Part shown: one piece after another, positions 61,201 through 64,000 of the stretch
Layout of the letters: each line of letters opens with the position of its first letter
How positions within the stretch are numbered: position 1 is the stretch's first letter
From: a virus
Virus record (IMG/VR): IMGVR_UViG_3300012936_000009
Location: 1-64,000 of that record
Direction: 5' to 3' (one strand)
Length of the DNA stretch: 64,000 nt
Program-made: the position numbers and the translations under genes
Notes under the pieces: model-generated
Seen by the model: only the letters and a program-made list of their open reading frames with translations
Told to the model about the DNA's origin: nothing
Database searches by the model: none

Positions 61201-62895
61201 TAGTATATCTTCAGGGTTTCCCTTTCCGGTAATTAAGAAATCAGCAAATTTTTCTACCGTTTTGATTATATCTTTGAAGAAAATTCTGAATTTAGCCGGA
61301 TCGAATAGATCCATCAATCCCTTAAACATTCCGGTAGATTTCATGATCTTCATGAAAACTTCGCCTATCCCTTTACCGAAATTAAAAACTTCTCTCAAGA
61401 ATTTCCTGATGGTACGCATTAACGCTCTCATGTCTTTATCTTTTGACATGGCCCGCATGAAACCTTTTCCAAAAGCGTCTCCAATACCGGAAAAGCTTTG
61501 GCCTGCTTCGGCAATCTTCTCGATAGCTTTGGCCAGTTTAAGCATCACTTCTTCTTGAGAAAGTTGATTCTCCTCGGCGTCTCCTGCGGCATCAGCAAAA
61601 TCTTCATAAGCAATACCCTGATTCTCGGCAGCAAACGCGTTCTTTAACGCCGACTCTGAAAGTCCTGTTTGAGCCATCAAGAGTTTCTTCTCTTGACGCG
61701 TCATGTTTTCGATTGATTTACCTGCTGCGTGGAAAGCATTGCGCATCATGTCAATTCTCTCAGCAGGATTTTCGGCGTTCATCATCTTCATGGTATCGAG
61801 CTGAATACCGAAAGCTTGATTCAATTGAGAAACGCTGTCAGCTGCGCCTTCGAAGTCGTCAAACTTATCAACAACCCCTTTAAGATCTTTCATGTCCATG
61901 CCGAGTTTTCTAGCGTAAGCTGAAGCAGCACCCATTTGAGCAGTACTCATATTGCCGAAGCTGACAAAGTCGCCTTTCATGTCAGCAATATCTTTACCGA
62001 TATCTTTAGAACTTAATCCAAACTTTTTAGCCATCTGGAGAGACATGCTTCCGACTTCGGTCATCATATCTGATTGAGATTGACCTGAAAGCTTGGCGTC
62101 TTTCATCAGTTTACCCATCTGTTCGCCGGATAAACCTAAACCCTTAGAGAACATAACCGCTTTTTCTGCGTTCTTTCCAAACTCATCTCCTAATAAGTTT
62201 AGAGCAGGGCCTAGGCCTTTAGCGATGTCGGCAACGGCGCCCATCATCTTGGCCATTCCGTCTGGTCCGTAGCCGAAAACTCTAGAAACTGATAGCCCTG
62301 TGCCGCCTAAATCGCCGGCTGAGCTACGCATGTCCTTAAAGCCAGCAATCACATTTTTGCCAGGCCCTTCAGCAAAAGAACCAAACTCTTTACGCACATC
62401 TTCGAAAGCTTGTCTTAACGCAGTACCCGCACCGGCAGCGCTGTTCGCCATTCCAATAAGGCCGGTAAACATTTTAAACGGAATTGCAATGATCGCAGCA
62501 CCAACACTGAAAATACTCTTAGTAAAACTCTTAAGTAAGTTTCCTGCACCGCTGAGCGATATTCCCATATCTTTGAAGCCAGAAACAAGTCCCATGATGC
62601 CACCAACACCCGCTGCAGTTCCTGTAGACATACTGCTAAAGAAACCATCAGCTGATTTAGATTGTTTATCTTGAGATTTTCTGGCTTTATCTTGGGCTTG
62701 AGCTAATTTTTCAGTTTCAGCGACGTTTTTTTGCTGCGCTGCTCCGGCGTCTTCAGCGGCTTTTTTCATTCCCTCGCCTTGTGAGCATTGTTTACCGCAT
62801 GCGTCATTTAGCTGGTTTTGAAGTTTGATTCTATCTTGGAGTAGTTTGTTAAGTTGACTTTGGAGTTCAACTTGTTTTCCTAAATCTTCAGACAC
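58279..62895 (-). CDS. Tail tape-measure protein
   Basis: The 1538-aa protein starts at GTG 62895 after TTGGAGG. The N-terminus is coiled (QVELQSQLNKLLQDRIKLQN). Several long hydrophobic and Ala/Gly-rich regions follow, including three or more tandem repeats of about 70 residues (VGVLAYSKAIDIV; VGVLAYSKGIQTV) at about 705-960. The C-terminal part is helical (VDLDAEKMVDQLSDKKTMGK). Length and composition are those of a tape measure, which sets tail length; at about 0.15 nm per residue this implies a tail near 230 nm. Confidence 0.85.
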   Translation of the reverse strand: MSEDLGKQVELQSQLNKLLQDRIKLQNQLNDACGKQCSQGEGMKKAAEDAGAAQQKNVAETEKLAQAQDKARKSQDKQSKSADGFFSSMSTGTAAGVGGIMGLVSGFKDMGISLSGAGNLLKSFTKSIFSVGAAIIAIPFKMFTGLIGMANSAAGAGTALRQAFEDVRKEFGSFAEGPGKNVIAGFKDMRSSAGDLGGTGLSVSRVFGYGPDGMAKMMGAVADIAKGLGPALNLLGDEFGKNAEKAVMFSKGLGLSGEQMGKLMKDAKLSGQSQSDMMTEVGSMSLQMAKKFGLSSKDIGKDIADMKGDFVSFGNMSTAQMGAASAYARKLGMDMKDLKGVVDKFDDFEGAADSVSQLNQAFGIQLDTMKMMNAENPAERIDMMRNAFHAAGKSIENMTRQEKKLLMAQTGLSESALKNAFAAENQGIAYEDFADAAGDAEENQLSQEEVMLKLAKAIEKIAEAGQSFSGIGDAFGKGFMRAMSKDKDMRALMRTIRKFLREVFNFGKGIGEVFMKIMKSTGMFKGLMDLFDPAKFRIFFKDIIKTVEKFADFLITGKGNPEDILQEFVDKISGFIGGKGKAMGQIGNAFLRLGEFLLVTLKVVGQFIWKKAKPYLMTAFNFVADYLSQNWKPIAMFIAKYVIAPMFVLAMIKGIAFAAGGALVKILAAKMLGIVLAAKSTAAAGAAAGAAAPAAGGFGAFVSAFAAIPWPVIGKAVVVLLALTGLFAVAVIAFSGAVALSARMLEKVSWGAIVKTFVVVGVAIMATTKLIGIGIGLAKLLPFMVGAGLGLVGAAVFFAVGVLAYSKAIDIVTKYTNKIDWVKFAEQLAGVGIAIGATAALFVAGAIAAFAGFGFVVAAAGLVAAATFFTVGVLAYSKGIQTVQEKAGDIKWKKFASTLGGVAVAVAATAGLFAAGAIMALGSLGFVVAAVGLKAGAIFFEGAITIFANAIKDSVPAFNIMYKNKKAVSFGLEALDKILVSITKLKKVAKSFGIMSAIFGGRFRKGIKSAGDFFVKTTPTLIKMIKAISKIKVRNKKSVKLQIEIVAAAVSAMQQFANMGIKATKLALVSKLLGGGSMTKIVNTMSKFILSIGVSLGIVIREITKLASSLPGGKQNNEKAKIVAQIIGAVAQLASGMMRPLQTVEKLGGSIFGPSVKETMKEVVDGVKEIILAIKDNLPPLVTEVLDLSKKVGDPKTQGPKMEVVAKAIGSIGTFSEGLGAAMENIPPDTGKIFSDSMKTRTARMMVATKSIVSQIKDHLAPLISSITSMPIGGSPEFVSKKIDVINSAMDAIVKFSQFMSRLKPYARKGNKSMHFWISAIAKDVIESIGPTEGYYDISDIFYYLKYFKPDEAQLAKLDMVVGVMRKVHTFANEAMKATNAVSWDSLKAGVVAMVESIRQVLGSVSLVSNLPNIKVDFKPLKALARVLNRISNTFKNYNASYFGPEGIIVKATTGIIESYNTTYEALHNLTAEPIDLKMRMADFADAMGVSRETFKIKNEQLNFTVNIKVDLDAEKMVDQLSDKKTMGKRTVQLAAGS

Positions 62896-62961
62896 GCTGC
62901 CTCCAAAAAAAATTAACTTCTAGAATTAATTATTATGTACTGGAAAATGCTGTGAAATAGA

Positions 62962-63219
62962 TTAAAAAGGCCAAACTAAACCAGTTGCATTGAAGAATTT
63001 TTTAGAAGCTAATTTCTTTTCCATCAGTATAGACTTAATCTCTTCCAAGGAAGAGTTTTCGGAGCTTAGAGCTTCGTATAATTTCTTAGAAGAGGATAAA
63101 GCATTAGCCGTAACTAAAGCTAATTGCTTATTTCCGTTAATTTTAAAGTCTAGATTCTCTCCCATGACATACTGCGCGCAGTCAGAGAAAAAATAATTCC
63201 ATTGTATTTCTTTCAGCAT
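62962..63219 (-). CDS. Small unknown tail-region protein
   Basis: The 85-aa protein (NYFFSDCAQYVMGENLDFKI; LALVTANALSSSKKLYEAL; KKFFNATGLVWPF) lies between the putative frameshift pair and the tape measure, so it may be a tail assembly factor. Not recognised. Confidence 0.5.
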   Translation of the reverse strand: MLKEIQWNYFFSDCAQYVMGENLDFKINGNKQLALVTANALSSSKKLYEALSSENSSLEEIKSILMEKKLASKKFFNATGLVWPF

Positions 63220-63227
63220 ATTATTAA

Positions 63228-63449
63228 CTATGTAAATCTTCTCAATTTTGCTGGTACTTGTGCACGATGCCTACCTAATAATGCTCGTGTTTGAGGATCA
63301 TTTTGATGAGCAGCTCTCGTTTGGGCACCTTCGCCACCATTTCTCTTGTTTGTCTCAGTAATTTCTCTGTTTATTCTGTCTAAAAACCAAGTTCTTTGCC
63401 AAACAGGAAGTAAATAGGATTCCCAGTAAGAGAATCCCATATAGTACAT
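63228..63449 (-). CDS. Tail chaperone/baseplate second frame, probably reached by frameshifting
   Basis: ATG 63449 has no ribosome-binding site, but the frame stays open upstream and encodes sensible protein (GLTPDYKEVFLNQIFLLMYY) back to about 63500, overlapping the end of the gp26-like gene. The downstream part (GFSYWESYLLPVWQRTWFLD, PAKLRRFT) matches a common tail protein pattern in marine phages. I therefore think this is the C-terminal extension of the upstream gene, made by a +1 or -2 shift at the T7 run, rather than a separately started protein. Confidence 0.6.
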   Translation of the reverse strand: MYYMGFSYWESYLLPVWQRTWFLDRINREITETNKRNGGEGAQTRAAHQNDPQTRALLGRHRAQVPAKLRRFT

Positions 63450-63486
63450 CAATAAAAATATTTGATTTAAAAAAACTTCCTTGTAA

Positions 63487-64000
63487 TCAGGCGTCAGGCC
63501 AAAAAAACGAGGCTCCCAGAGGGAGCTTTACCTCCGAAGTTTCTGTGCAATGAATACACTCTAACCAACCGGTCAAATCAATACCAGGTTCGTTTTTATC
63601 TAAGTAACGCCTTAACGCAAGGGAGTCTCTAGCCGGCATGTTTTTGACAAACATACTAATTTTAGTCTTGTCAGTAATTCCATTTACAGAGATAATAGAA
63701 TACTCTAATCGCTGAGTTACCATATTGTCTCCGGAGATTCCTTTTTTCTTACGACGCTCAGCGATGGTCATAATTTCTCTTTCGTCTTCCCCAGTTAGAA
63801 ACTTAAATTTTACCGGAAGTCCAGTAGAAGGTAGCTTAAATTCAAAAGCGTTAGCACCCAACGAAATAGGTTGAACTTCTAAATTGTTGATAGGCATATC
63901 AGTAAGATCAAAAGCTTGCTTATTTCTCTCTCCGCAAGCTGGACAATCTACTTCTACAGTATATTCAGGTCCATAACCTGTAACTCTTAATGCTGTCATA
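63487..64000 (-). CDS. gp26-like baseplate/tail assembly protein (5' end probably outside)
   Basis: At least 170 aa: LRVTGYGPEYTVEVDCPACG (zinc-knuckle CxxC), EFKLPSTGLPVKFKFLTGED, SVNGITDKTKISMFVKNMPA, GIDLTGWLECIHC and the C-terminal SFFWPDA. This is the pattern of T4 gp26-like baseplate hub proteins in marine phages. An ATG lies at 63999, but homologues usually extend further upstream, so the true start may be beyond the window. Its last codons contain the T7 run that may drive frameshifting. Confidence 0.7.
   Translation of the reverse strand, partial: MTALRVTGYGPEYTVEVDCPACGERNKQAFDLTDMPINNLEVQPISLGANAFEFKLPSTGLPVKFKFLTGEDEREIMTIAERRKKKGISGDNMVTQRLEYSIISVNGITDKTKISMFVKNMPARDSLALRRYLDKNEPGIDLTGWLECIHCTETSEVKLPLGASFFWPDA
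63501..63507 (-). promoter_or_regulatory. Candidate frameshift slippery site (T7)
   Basis: On the coding strand the zero frame reads TCG TTT TTT TGG CCT and stops 12 bases later. A +1 or -2 slip on the seven T's enters GGC CTG ACG CCT, which is open to the next gene's stop. The position, just upstream of the tape measure, is that of the classic tail assembly chaperone frameshift. Confidence 0.6.

Noticed and set aside
62415-62648. 77-aa minus-strand frame inside the tape measure
   Set aside because: Alternative-frame shadow of the tape-measure coding sequence.

Overview
This window is a stretch of the genome of a large, lytic tailed bacteriophage (Caudoviricetes, most likely a T4-like myovirus of a marine or aquatic bacterium). 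Essentially every gene lies on the minus strand, so transcription runs from high to low coordinates. Genes are packed with ATGA, TGATG or ATGTCTGA overlaps and almost no spacers. No rRNA, integrase, transposase or CRISPR array was seen, and I noticed no tRNA by eye. There is no gap over 300 bases without a gene; the longest spacers are about 60-90 bases and several carry promoter-like sites.

Layout in transcription order. (1) 64.0-51.6 kb is a tail module: a gp26-like baseplate or tail-chaperone protein that appears joined to the next reading frame by translational frameshifting at a T7 run, a 1538-aa tape-measure protein, a 1079-aa structural protein, a LysM-type baseplate protein and a 979-aa baseplate protein. 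(2) 51.6-34.1 kb is replication and repair: a short family A polymerase, a DnaQ-like protein that has lost its catalytic residues, a gp32-like SSB, RecA, a FEN-type exonuclease, a DnaB-type helicase, a class II ribonucleotide reductase, a ClpP-like protease, an MBD4-like glycosylase, a zinc-less Fpg/Nei glycosylase, a J-domain protein and a complete DnaE. (3) 34.1-24.1 kb is nucleotide metabolism and a probable DNA hypermodification locus: a thymidylate-synthase-family enzyme with the dCMP-hydroxymethylase signature Asp, a dUTPase, a HAD-kinase fusion, a cytidylyltransferase, a homologue of T4 alpha-glucosyltransferase, a C5-cytosine methyltransferase, an NDP-sugar epimerase, thymidine kinase, a DHH phosphoesterase and dCMP deaminase. 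(4) 24-13 kb is mostly unrecognised proteins, probably including virion and lysis components (SOD-like, holin-like, spanin-like), plus a PD-(D/E)XK nuclease, a second FEN exonuclease and a GroEL. (5) 12-7.5 kb has a sigma factor truncated in region 4 next to a small helix-turn-helix protein, peptide deformylase and an IMPDH/GMP reductase-type enzyme. (6) 7.5-0 kb is a dense array of proteins that start with, or contain, one of two short helical tags (LREYIRELL type and KRQLRRIIRE type). Two of them are R-S-ExE ADP-ribosyltransferases related in logic to T4 Alt and two are GNAT-like.

The main inference is that the tags are capsid-targeting and prohead-protease cleavage sequences. They are N-terminal helices carrying the T4 gp21 cleavage motif (I/L)-x-E, they sit on an Alt-like ART, and they recur inside several ORFs as if separating payload domains. 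This would be a modular system for loading enzymes into the head and delivering them with the DNA. The second main inference is a cytosine-based hypermodification pathway (5-hydroxymethyl-dCMP plus a DNA glycosyltransferase plus sugar-donor enzymes), with base-excision enzymes suited to deaminated modified cytosine. Both rest on motif reading by eye and have not been tested by any search.
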